Source of the DNA: Botrytis cinerea B05.10
Lineage: Eukaryota > Ascomycota > Leotiomycetes > Helotiales > Sclerotiniaceae
NCBI RefSeq assembly: GCF_000143535.2
Contig: NC_037321.1
Coordinates: forward strand, 558,001 to 622,000
Reading direction: 5' to 3'
Length of the DNA: 64,000 bases
Below the pieces are notes generated by a model. The model had not been told where the DNA came from, ran no database searches, and was given only the letters and a program-made list of their open reading frames with translations. The position numbers and the translations under genes are program-made. Positions 1-10,563 of the stretch are shown here, piece after piece; positions within the stretch are counted from its first letter, which is position 1, and each line of letters begins with the position of its first letter.

Positions 1-1545
1 TGCCATTATGCCTCTTGACAGATTCAAGAATGACACGTTTGATACTTAAATTTAAACCCATGCCAACGGCATTACTAGCAACCAGAAAATCGTAATCATT
101 GTCTGGGTCATTGAACAAAGCGGCTTGTTGAGCACGAGTCTCGGGAGGTAATGACCCATAAACAATAGCGCATCGTTTGCCTCTATGATGTGCCTCAATT
201 GCGTTTTTCATTGCATGAATTCTCATCCTCGAAAACAAGATGACAGCATCCCCTTTCTCTAGTTTGCTGACCGGAGTGCTCTCTTTGCCAGATGGACCAT
301 CTCTCTCGGAATGTCTTGATGTAAGACTCTTTGCCATTACTTGTAATTTCCCAAGCCTTTCATAATTGTGTATGATCAACTTGTCTCCCATCATTGCACA
401 TAACTTTTTTATCAAATCAGTTGTTCGGACTTCGCCACAGAGATGTACTTCCTTGGCCTGAACTCCCAGTACTGCTTGGGTCCAAGCCCAGCCACGTTCT
501 TCATCTCCGATCATCTGAATCTCATCTATAACTGCTACGTCGACTTTCGAATTCAGAGGTACCATCTCTACGGTACAACTCTTCATGGTATCCTTAGCAC
601 CCTCTGGGATTCGTCGTTCCTCTCCAGTGATAAGAGAACATGGTTTTCCTTTCGCATTGAATCTCGTATAAACTTCGTGAGCCAGTAATCGTAGCGGCCC
701 AGCATATATACCACTATTGGCTGCCTCAAGCTTTTGCAGAGCATGATATGTCTTGCCAGAATTCGTCGGTCCAACGTGCAAGTGGAAAGTACGTTGCATC
801 GCTCGTGTCGCTGGGTACCATTCAATTGGATAACGAAAGTCTGCTAACCTCTGGTGGCTTGCAAGTTCTTGTTTCGAAAACCTACCGGAGAGTGTGAAAT
901 GGGTGAATGCATGTCTTATTTCGTCTTGCAAGCCTTTAGTATCCTTTGCAATATATGCGTCCTTAAGTTTGCAAAAGATGGGATTTGACGCTTTATCAAT
1001 CTCGCCCCGCTCAGTTGCCCTTCTGCCAGCCTCTGCTATTACATCCTCAAATTCTCGAAGCTTGACTAGCAATTCCTCTTTACTTGTTACACCCCACCCT
1101 TTCAGTTCTTTGTCCCCGGCTGGCTCCACATATATCGTTCCATGAATAAGTATTCTTTTTAGCATTCGGGCTTCTTGCATTATCGTTTGTTCGAACTTTC
1201 GAAATGCCGTCCTCGCCCGCCCCTCAGTGTCTTTCGGCGTTCCATGCCCTTTATACGAACCATTATGATTTGATACTCCGTAAGACTCCGAAGGCTCTGG
1301 GTACTAAAATATAGGTGGTAAGCAGATGAGGATACCAAAGTAGCAGTGCCCGTATTATATACCTTCTTCCGGCGCGACTTTGGAATCGTCCTCGCCACAG
1401 GCCTCGACTGATGGAAACTTCTACTGTTGGGCGTGAGAGGTGAAGCGCTCGGCCATATCAAGCTGCGAAATGTACAGAACGCACATTTTCCAGACCTCCT
1501 GCTGATCAATGTCATTACCGCAGTAGACAGCGCAAAAGCATCCAA
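1..1545 (-). CDS. SUV3: Mitochondrial ATP-dependent RNA helicase SUV3 (5' part; 3' end outside window)
   Basis: This is the helicase subunit of the mitochondrial RNA degradosome, which unwinds RNA for 3'-5' decay in the matrix. Two exons are visible on the minus strand, 1363-1545 and 1-1303; the 59-nt intron (1304-1362, donor GTATAT, acceptor TTTTAG) is phase 0. The N-terminus is basic and Arg/Ser-rich, as expected of a mitochondrial presequence. A Walker A motif GPTNSGKTY lies near residue 239, followed by the Suv3 signature AGPLRLLAHEVY (about 261) and a DEIQ box (about 321) in place of DEAD. The reading frame is open through base 1 and ends inside helicase domain 2 (GLNLSIKRVILESVKR), so the C-terminus is missing only because the window ends. 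The start at 1545 is the first ATG of the exon. It is divergent from the SNARE gene. The family call is firm; the first exon boundary is inferred. Confidence 0.93.
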
Positions 1546-1883
1546 TTATGGGTAGAATAATATTTGACCTCAAATAATGATTTGATTTTGTGATTAGGTA
1601 ATCATTGAGACACTGCATGTCTTAGCGTCGGCCGCAGCCGCATTAGTTCCTGAGCCATCGTCATTGTGCTTTCCCAATCCTGTTACCTTTATGCAAACCA
1701 TATTGAATTGAATTATCCAACTATCGCCATTATCCTCATCAACTGCCAGTCCATATTCGCATGCAGTCGTTGATATCATCTCCATCGACCGCTACATCTT
1801 CCTTCTGTTGAATTGCATTCAGGATATTGGAAAACTTTGGACTTTGTGGAAAACACTTCGAATTCTCAATTCAAATTCCAACA
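1546..1883. promoter_or_regulatory. Divergent promoter region between SUV3 and the R-SNARE gene
   Basis: These 338 bp separate two divergent start codons. I see no convincing coding sequence; short ORFs here lack splice support. The stretch next to the SNARE start is pyrimidine-rich, as is common in fungal leaders. Confidence 0.6.
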
Positions 1884-2673
1884 ATGGCTTCCTCATCCAC
1901 ACCACCAACTCCCCTTCTCTAGTAAGTATACATCGCTCTCGCATATACTTATTCTACCCTCTAACATATGTAGTTCTTGTATCTCTCACAATACGACCAT
2001 TCTTGCCGAGCATACCACATCCGCCGCTTCGCAAACTTCATCCCTAGCCTCCCTTGTCCTTCCAAAAATTAAGCATGATGAACCTCAAAAATTGACTTAC
2101 ACTCACAACAACTCCTTCATTCACTATATGGCATCTGCGCCCTCTGAATACCCTGCTTCCGAATCGTCTGCGGGTGGACTCACATTCCTCGTGATCGCCG
2201 ATGCCTCTCTCGGCCGCCGCATACCGTTCGGGTTTCTTTTCGAGATCAAAAAGCGCTTCTTTACATCTTTTCCACCTTCTACTACAGACTTTTCCGATTT
2301 AGGAAGTTACGGCGCTGGATCATTCAACTCCGAACTCAAGAAATTGATGGTAGAATACGGAACAACCCAGGGTGGCAAAGAGGATGCGATTAAGAACGTG
2401 CAGGGTGAAATTGATAATGTGCGAGGGATTATGAGTCAAAATATCGAAAGTCTCCTGGAAAGAGGTGAGAGAATTGATCTGCTCGTTGACAAAACGGATA
2501 GACTCGGTGGAAGCGCATCGGAATTCAGAATCAGGAGTAGAGGCTTGCGCAGACAGATGTGGTGGAAGAATGTGAAGTTGATGGTACTTCTGACTGTTGT
2601 TATCATCTTCTTGCTCTACTTGTTTGTTGGGTTTGGATGCGGATTACCGGGATGGCAAAAATGTGTTGGATAG
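1884..2673 (+). CDS. nyv1: Vacuolar/endosomal R-SNARE, NYV1/VAMP7-like
   Basis: This is an R-SNARE for fusion at the vacuole or late endosome, anchored by a C-terminal membrane segment. Exon 1 is 1884-1921 and exon 2 is 1974-2673. The 52-nt intron has donor GTAAGT, branch point CTAAC and acceptor TGTAG, and splicing gives a continuous 245-aa frame. An N-terminal longin-type region (about residues 1-140) is followed by a SNARE helix containing the zero-layer arginine in ESLLERGERIDLLVDKTD. A hydrophobic anchor of about 18 residues comes next, then a short lumenal tail with GFGCGLPGW. A single ORF that reads through from 1813 is misleading, because it uses intron sequence as N-terminus. Other VAMP7-type R-SNAREs cannot be excluded, but the luminal tail and longin domain argue against the short exocytic synaptobrevin (Snc). 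Confidence 0.88.
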
Positions 2674-3054
2674 GTGCATTGCAGAGAAAACGGCATAATG
2701 TGGGTTGAGAAAGCCGTGCATTGAGTTCAAATTGACCATTGGAGAGGATCAACATTAGGGTTGGGGACTTTATACCACGGCGTGGAGTTTTGGGATGCGG
2801 CTTTATGTTATTTTAGTATACATACTTTATGGGTTTATAAGGACAAGCAATTGATGGGTTATTTATGATTGCGCATGCATAACAAAACTAAAAACAATCT
2901 TAGCACACCATGTTAAGCACTCGTAACCATGTGGAAAACGATGAGTCCCATATTTACAATCCACAAATCGCATTCCCTTTTCCAGCCGGACTCCAATACA
3001 AAACTGTTATAATAAACCTCAATCATGTTCAATGGTCGCAATCAAGAAGCCCCC
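2674..3054. other. Convergent intergenic spacer
   Basis: This holds the 3' flanks of the SNARE gene (+) and of the unknown gene on the minus strand. No coding signal, tRNA or repeat was seen. Confidence 0.6.
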
Positions 3055-3731
3055 TTACAACTTTGCCTCTCTTTCTTGAACTTCACCACTTTCGTACACA
3101 TAGCCACTCGCAACCGGACTCCCCGCCTTCCAATCCTCATATGCATATTCATTTGCTTCCACTCCTGTAGGCGCTCTCCTCAATCTATCTGTGAAGAACA
3201 CTGGATGCCGTTTTGCAGAATCGAGAACGAATTTGCCATTTCTGTAAGTTAAGTGTAGGAAGGGAGAGGTTGCATCTGTTGATTGTAAAGGTGTTGCGTG
3301 GGGTGGCAGAGCTTCAATTTGGGTGCGGGGAGGAATTGAAGCTGGGGTGGGGAATGAGGGAGCGCAAAAGGATGGAGACGCGGTAGGGAAGGGAGATTGT
3401 GATTGGTAGGTAGGTGGAGACATTGAAGTTGCAGGTGGGTTGGGAGGTGGAGTTGAGGATGTAGTGGGAATTGGGACCTAGTGGGATGGATGGATAATGG
3501 ATTAGCCATATACATTCTTCACTTATCACGCGCTGGACAAGGAAAGCCGAGCAAAGGTACAACACTCACGGTGGGTCTTTTTGGCTGGAGTGACGGAATC
3601 ATCTCGTCGTTATTTGAAGAAGATGCTGAAGGAGCTGTATGAAGCGATTGTTGGGGTGATTGGGAGCTTCGAAGCGCAAACGCTGGATGCGGCGCGAATA
3701 GCTGAGAGACGGAATGGCGTAAGGGTGGCAT
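3055..3731 (-). CDS. Hypothetical protein with presequence-like N-terminus
   Basis: I do not recognise this family. The exons are 3570-3731 and 3055-3477; the 92-nt intron (donor GTGAGT, acceptor CACTAG) is phase 0 and joins two open frames into 194 aa. The first 35 residues lack acidic side chains and are rich in Arg, Ser and hydrophobics (MPPLRHSVSQLFAPHPAFAL), which suggests mitochondrial import. A long Pro/Ser/Thr-rich linker (about residues 45-100) follows. The C-terminus is compact and mixed in charge (LTYRNGKFVLDSAKRHPVFF, then RLRRAPTGVE) and looks folded. Size and layout would fit a small mitochondrial ribosomal or assembly protein, but that is a guess. The clean splice and changed composition at the C-terminus make a real gene likely. 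Confidence 0.68.
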
Positions 3732-5619
3732 TTCGGATAATATACGCGCGAGTAAGCTTCCTATTTGGGTTCTTTATCCGGGAATCTGAGAGTGTGAAAA
3801 GAAGGTGTGATGTTTGATAAGTCTTCGGTTGAAGTGATGACAATGGCTAAGAACTAAACAACACTTTCTCTATTTGTTGCAAAATGATTTTAGAAAAATA
3901 GAACTTTGTAGATTTTGATGTTCTGAAATTCAGGAAAAAATACCCAAGATGGGAAATTTATGAAGTGTGGGGTAAGGTTAGCTTCAACTCTAAATGGACG
4001 TCGGTTATAGGGGCCGAGGTACCAACGATGCACATTTGTGCTATTCCCACATATATTCATCTGCCGGCATGCCATGTGGTTCTGCTTGTGCAGTAGTTAC
4101 CTTGTGCTTACTGGCTATGCCGTATTGCCTGTCGAGGTCTTGCAGTTTCGGCGATTGCTTGCCGTGTTTGTGATTCCGCGTCGTAAGTGACAATTATATC
4201 GACCTGGCTCTGCTTGCCAAAGATATCAAACTATTCTAAGCTACGTGACTATTCAGGACGAAATCCACACTCTCTCTTGAAGTCTTGAGAGTGGTAGATC
4301 GTACCTATTCCCACTATCCACTTAGCAAATTAAAGGACTAGCTCGCCCGCGGAGCACATACTTCTGCAGCGCATCATCGTCTACTGGGTGTCAAAGTGTT
4401 AGTGAGAATCTAAATTACAATTGGAAAGCTTGTCTAAACTTATAGCGCTGGGTTTAGCCTCGAGTTAACTTCACATGAGCAGCTGCTAGTGAGCATCGTG
4501 AGTGGGAGTTCATAGGTTTTCGGGACTTGGGACTTAGTTCGATGCATGAACATTTCTGAAGGCTCAGATGCTCACGAATGTTTTAGAATAAACTTTAGAA
4601 AATTGGGGTGTCCTATACCTGAAAATACATTGTGCTAAACAGTTGCCAGACATCATAATTACAATTGACTTATATTCACTACTGGTTATTAGTACTAGAG
4701 CTGAATATGATTGTTCGAATAATCCCTTCTAGACTTCGAGAGGCAGCAAGGTCTTGATTTTGATTTTGATTTCTTGGGGGTCCATCGCGGCCCATCCTGC
4801 TTTGGATGGAAGGAGCATTTACAATTGTGCATTCTTATGATTCTATGAATTGAGCAGTAGAGAGCATCGGACACGAACGACACCAAATGACAGTGATAAC
4901 GATGGTGGGTGATAGTAGGTAGAGTAGATGCCGTGTATATGTCTGCGGAAGGATATTCATTAAGGAAATTCATAGGGTCGTGAAAAGAACTTGATTTAGT
5001 AGTGAATCCAGCTCCTAGATTCCTGGGAAGATTCTTTTTTTTTTTTTTTTTTTTGCCGCAAAAGGATCAGTCTTGACTGGACTATTATTAGCCTTGCCTG
5101 GAAATTAAATCAATAGCAATCTACTTTTGCGGGCGAGAAGTGATGTGATATATGGGCTGCTGTCCTTTGGGTCGGTATAACTGCACATAAAACATGGAAT
5201 GACAACTTCGCAACCATCCATTGTTGATATTCGCAAATTATTCTCATGCTACTAATAAAAGTACAAAATGTTACTCTTATTATGCCTCTAAAATTGATAT
5301 GCATTTACTCTCATGCTACTTTTAGACTCTAACTTCAATAGACTACATTCTACCCTATTTTCTAGCTTCGAATAATAAATTCTTGCTTTCTATTATAATT
5401 TCAGATTTCAAAAATCATCGATTCTGGCTTAAAACTATAGGTAGATTTAAGTTCAACCCCTATCTTGGAATCTAAAAGTGACATGAGAGTGAATTTAGGT
5501 CAATTTAAGAGCAATTTGCCGTATTCATATTCACTATCAACTTACTGCGCCTCACTAACAAAGGAAAAAAATTCTCTGGCATAACTTGAATTTACAGTTT
5601 AGTCTTGCAGTTGGTCTCG
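3732..5619. other. Gene-free intergenic region (left part)
   Basis: No reading frame here has splice support or recognisable protein features. It contains a 20-nt T homopolymer at 5035-5054. No tRNA A/B boxes were recognised. The stretch is moderately AT-rich. Confidence 0.5.
5035..5054. repeat. T20 homopolymer
   Basis: This is an uninterrupted run of 20 T on the plus strand. It may be the A-tail footprint of an old retroposed sequence or simple slippage; no adjacent coding remnant supports retroposition. Confidence 0.9.
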
Positions 5620-5961
5620 CTTGGCCGTCAAGGTGCATCACTTTACGTCCTTAAAAGGACTCTTCCCTCCCTCTTCCTTCAACTTTTTTTTCCTTTCTTC
5701 TTCAATCCATTGCCATGCTTCAAGAAACACATCTTTACTTCAACACCACTGTACTTGCCTGCAAGTAGATGCATCCTGTGGTGAAAGATCGATGCTATCT
5801 AGTGGTACGGGGAAGATTGTCAGCATAGTGAAGACCCATTGCACGATGCGAAACTCATGGTAGTATAAACCGAGTCCTAATTTATACCTTCTCACGAGGG
5901 ACTTAGATGAAGCCGATGCTAATGTTTTTTGCTGGGGCTGTCTGTCAATCTTCCCACTCAT
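5620..5961 (-). pseudogene. Possible small gene interrupted by one in-frame TGA
   Basis: On the minus strand a frame opens with ATG at 5961 (MSGKIDRQPQQKTLASASSK...) and stops at TGA 5740-5742. In exactly the same frame it continues for 33 codons (SKDVFLEAWQWIEEERKKK...) to a stop near 5639. The second half is highly charged and helix-like, which is unusual for noncoding DNA in this AT-rich area. A plausible donor (GTATAA, about 5886) with a branch-like TGCTGAC exists, but none of its near acceptors leads into the downstream frame without a stop, except a weak GAAG site just after the TGA. It may be a short spliced gene or a gene broken by one nonsense change. No homologue is recognised. Confidence 0.25.
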
Positions 5962-8204
5962 ATCTACTTTCGCTCCATTGTCAGCTCAACCTGGCATACA
6001 TAGGAGTGGGAGTATGAGAGAGGTTGGATCTGGTCTAGACGATGGTGGGTTCTGCGAAGAACTTTACTTGATAGGTCAAACTTTTGGGGAATCGGTGGAA
6101 ATCAACTTTCCGATGATTTTTTGGGGCTTTTGATCTCTGATCATGTGGGCGTTGGCTTGTGGGAGTGGGAAAATTGTGAGAGGGAGCTGGTGATATTTGG
6201 GGGCTGTTGCGATTGATTTACTTTCTGTTCTATGATGATAAATCTAAAGTCAATATGGTCCAATTCTAACGTCGATTTTCGATTTGGATTTTGAACCTTG
6301 ACATATGATGATTTGTTCTGAGATCACTTCCTGGAAGCTTTTTTTGTGTGTTCTTGGATCTTTGGTTTTTACTTTGTCCTCGTTTCAAGCAAGAACACGT
6401 TCTTTTCTTTTCTCGTCTTCATTTATTGTTCGTGTTTTTCTTCTTGCTTTCCTTCTCACAAACTCCAGCTTTGGAAAAAGATAGTGGGTGTTTTTGATTT
6501 GATGGAAAATCTCACAAGGGTGAATCTGGAATCATGTACCTAGTGTCTAATTACCTAGTATCTAGAAATGAATGTAACTAACATTCCTCCTGACTTGATT
6601 ATATATATATATAGTGAATTGTAAGATTTTTACGCATTGTGATCTAGCAATGTGCTGCTAATGGTGACCATTTGACCAAACTTGGTAATATAGAAAGATG
6701 AACAGCACCTTTTTCTTCCACATCTGATTATGGATAAATATCAAGCACCTCTCATTATCAAACCCGATTTTGAATATCTCTGGCTTCCTTCACTTTAACT
6801 ATGACATCTGAAATATCATTGCGATATGATTAGTTTAGGTGAGTTGAACAGATACGTAAGTTCCAAGCCCATTCACCAATTTCAATACACCTTGGATAAT
6901 TCGATTTTTTGGCGCAGATGTGAGAAATTCTTTACGCAATCTCTCGTAATTCCATAACCAAATAAGTCTCGCAAGACAAATGTATCAAGGCCAAAACACA
7001 GGATTTAGTTTTCCCACTTTGTAACTGGAGTGGCGTCAATGATGAAACATAGGATATTTGACACCTTATTTCATCCTAGAATAACAGACTAGCTTTTGAA
7101 CTATACAACTGAGCAAAATCATCTTGTCACGAGCAGAGAAAACGCGCTATTGAAGATAGCGTTGTACTAGCAGCCGAATTTCGATCCAAATATGCATTGG
7201 GGTTTCGTTATATCTTGGAATATGTGCATATTTGTAACAAGTCTATAGATAAAGCCTCTACCAACTTCAAAGTTGGAACCTCAAAGCTGTCCTGGAAAAT
7301 AATCATTACTGGCTCCAGATGAGCCGTGCCTACAAAATAATGGAGAGTTGTCAAACTTCGGAATAGACACCAAAGGTTGGATATGACCCATTGAACAGAT
7401 TTGAAAGACACACAGCCATTGCGACGTACTCTGGGTTGCTTAGAGAATAATCAATGAACGCTGATGGATATAACAGAGGAGGAGTAGAACGTAACATGAT
7501 GGATAGATAGATCGTCTACAAGAGGGATGTATACCTGGACATGCAAGGGCATTCGGTTTCAAATTTTCATCTTCTTGTCGACGACGCGAGTTGAATTTTA
7601 AGTCAGCACTACTTTCTCTTCGTAGTTGTGTCAAAGACTACACCATAAGGATTTGCAATGAGCGGTAGATCAAATGTCTTACGTCTGGTTCATTGTTACC
7701 TGATTGTAATCAATACAATACAGTGAGTTAACATTTATAAACGGAGTAGAAAGAGGCCAACGTTTTTCGCAGATAGATGCTAAAATACAGGGTCATCAAA
7801 TCGACCAAGTGCGAAAAACGGTAATGGTTTTGGGTATGAGGATGGATGCCCAAGACCTCTTTCTCACGGGACCATAATAATAAATGTTTCAACTGTAAAT
7901 AGTCGTGCAACAGAATGAGAGGGACGTATAGCAATCATCATTGGTGATTTGCATTAAACAACTTCTAATGCGATTCACTGGGATTGGATCAGACATTATG
8001 AACTAACTTGTGACGACAATTTGAAGTCGGAGATTAATTTCATGCTAAAATAGATTGGAGAGTGATGACCTACGCTAGACAGACTGTCTACTTGCGATGG
8101 CGCAAAAAATCCGATGGCATAGGTGAGTGGCGAGCAACTGCAAATATTGACAGTATATTAACTATGTAATCTGTAATAGATCGCTGGCCAACTTCCCGTA
8201 ATCA
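5962..8204. other. Gene-free intergenic region (right part)
   Basis: There is no supported gene. Pyrimidine-rich tracts occur around 6400-6480 on the plus strand. Small minus-strand frames around 7208-7634 read as coding-like for a few dozen residues but have no consistent splice phase. With the flank to the left this makes about 4.5 kb with little or no coding sequence. Confidence 0.5.
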
Positions 8205-10054
8205 CTATTTCTGGGGTATATTTAACTCCTCTTTTCGCTTCCTAACTTCTTCAATCGCAGCCTCCGTATCTGTCGAATCAGGATTTCTCAACTGCCACTC
8301 CATGCATACGTTCAATGCCGGCGCCATCCATATGCCAGGCTTGACACCCAGTGCCTTTGAAAGAATCTTTCCATCTACTATCCCTCGGATTGCCGGTGCC
8401 TCCATTACGTCAAGGTCTTTGAGGTGGTCGATGAACTTTTGCCATTCAGAGAACAATGTTCGGTATTCTGGAGAAACTTAGTATAAATTTTAGCGCATGC
8501 AAGTTTTTCAATAATCAAGACATGAGGAGATCAACCATACCTTCAGAACTTTCTAGCTTCAAAGACTCCACAAGCAATGCAAACAGAACTTGTAACTTCC
8601 ATTGTCCACCATGTGATTCCCATTTCCTGATCATCATTCCAACTGTATCTCGTTCGTGAACATATGAGTCGTTTCTTTTGATTGCATCCTTGAGCTCAGT
8701 GATCTCGGCATATTGTTTGAATGCACCGGCAACCATATTGCACAATTTACTTTCTGCTTTCAATCCTTCTCGAGCAACTAAAGCTCCATATGGTGGAGGT
8801 GTTTTTCCTCCTGGTTTTGCTGCCTGTGCTGGTGGGATGGCCGTCCATGGTGCTAAAGCGGCGAGAATCCAGGCAAGATATTTAGCATCGTCTGATCGCA
8901 CTAGCGATTTGTAAATTGAGTCTGGTGTTTCGTTCAATGTCATCTCCTTTAGACAATCGTACACAATTCTCCAGCTCGATGTATCTGGCGCTGGAATTTC
9001 ATGTGCTGTAGGATCCGTGAATATTGTTGAATAGATACCAAGTCGATCAAAATAGTTCAAAGAAAGCCATGGGTTATTCCCTGAAATTGGTAAGAAACAA
9101 ATCGAAACATTAAAGTGTTGTCTTAATGATAGCTTGCTTACCTTTTAACATTTTCTCCACTTCAACCCCAACTCTTTCTCGACTGATCTTAAGTCTTAGA
9201 GCTTCCATGATGGCTGGATTACTCATGCAATCTTCCGCCTCCGAATCAATTTTGAAATCTAGGCGACTAGCGAATCTGATCAACCGCAAGACTCGTAACG
9301 GATCGTCCTTGAAAGTAGTGTATGGCTCAAGTGGTGTTTTGATGAGTTTGGCCTTCATATCCGCAAGTCCTCCGGTGAAATCTTCAAGAATATCTGTGTG
9401 AAGATTATAGAACAGAGCATTAATCGTAGCATCTCGTCTGAGTGCATCTTCTTCTGCAGTACCAAATTCCATTTCAGGATTTCGACTATCTTCGGTGTAA
9501 GTTTCTTTGCGTAAATTCACAAAATCCACATCGAATTGGAAAATGTTTGTAGTTGCAGTTTCTAGCTGTTTAGACTTCTCTGGATTCGCAGCAATTTTGT
9601 ATAGTTTTTTGACATCTTTAGCTTCCAGTCCATGTTTCTTGAGGTTTTCTGCATCTTCCAAATATTCCCTCACCTTCAGACCAAAGTTCTGTCCAGTCAT
9701 GACATTGATTGCTATGTCAATATCATGACTTTGGATCCCCAGTAGCTTATCCCGAACCCATCCTCCTGCCCATCTCAACTCGACTTTCTTCTCAATGTCC
9801 TTTGACTCATTGACAAAATTCGCTACATCAAGCAAAAGATTTCGAAGTTGGCTTTCTCGAGGAGTCAACACAACGGTAGCGGTCGCCATAGTTGTTCCTC
9901 GTAATCTTTTTGCGAAAGAAATCTCTTCTTCGTTGTGTTTTCGTTTCATGGAAGAGAATTGAAATGTTTGTCGTTTGCTGATTGTGACTCTTAGAATAGA
10001 TCTGACTCTTATGACTCCACAGCTCTGTACAAAAGATGTCCAATATGGAATCAT
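8205..10054 (-). CDS. CCA1: tRNA nucleotidyltransferase (CCA-adding enzyme)
   Basis: It adds and repairs the 3' CCA of tRNAs in nucleus, cytosol and mitochondria. Three exons are seen: 9142-10054, 8541-9080 and 8205-8467. The introns of 61 and 73 nt (GTAAGC...TTTCAG and GTATGG...TCCAG) join in phase. The class II nucleotidyltransferase head is clear: RWAGGWVRDKLLG, the catalytic DxD in HDIDIAI, RRDATINALFYN, then DFTGGLADMKAKLIKTP and DDPLRVLRLIRFASRLDF. The C-terminal helical body fills exons 2 and 3. Three in-frame ATGs are possible: 10171 (610 aa), 10054 (571 aa, followed by a basic presequence-like stretch) and 9949 (536 aa, MKRKHNEEE). I chose 10054 because it yields a credible mitochondrial presequence; yeast CCA1 also makes isoforms from alternative starts. 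It is divergent from TRS85. Confidence 0.95.
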
Positions 10055-10563
10055 AACATGAGGTAGATGGAGACCTTTTATTGAACAGTCAAGCTGTAAT
10101 TTATATTCATCGCTGAGTCCACAAACAACAAATAAAGGAAAGTACGGCGTCAAAATTGAATTGATATCCAAATCACGTGATCTAGAGGTTTTTGCTGGTG
10201 CTGGATTGTTCTTAGCGCAAGGCCATGATCAAGTGTGTGGTTGTTCCCGCGATGCTAACTTATACGACGTATCCAAGGTACAGAGAACAAGAGACTTTTT
10301 TAAGGGCATTATACGACAAAAGTCCTGATAACCCTCTTCTATATTTCATGCTCATGTCGATTAATTACAATTCCAACATAGACCATCTCAGACGGATCGA
10401 CGTTCGAGTATTACACAAGGCCACATTTGGATGAACGATCGCCCTGCTTTGCCGCTGCTGCAGTCTACCTTCGATTGTTTCGGCGCATGATTGTGCGATT
10501 TTTCAGGCTCTTTAAATTTAGTGCGAGCGTTGTTTCCTTCCGGCTGCGGACCCCTCGGTCTTC
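10055..10563. promoter_or_regulatory. Divergent promoter region between CCA1 and TRS85
   Basis: About 500 bp separate the two starts. It includes the possible upstream start codon of CCA1 at 10171. No other gene was found. Confidence 0.5.

Noticed and set aside
5035..5054. T20 run as the tail of a retrotransposon
   Set aside because: No reverse transcriptase remnant or target-site duplication was seen beside it.
7208..7634. Minus-strand ORFs as possible exons of one gene
   Set aside because: Donors and acceptors between them do not give a consistent phase, and no motif is recognisable.
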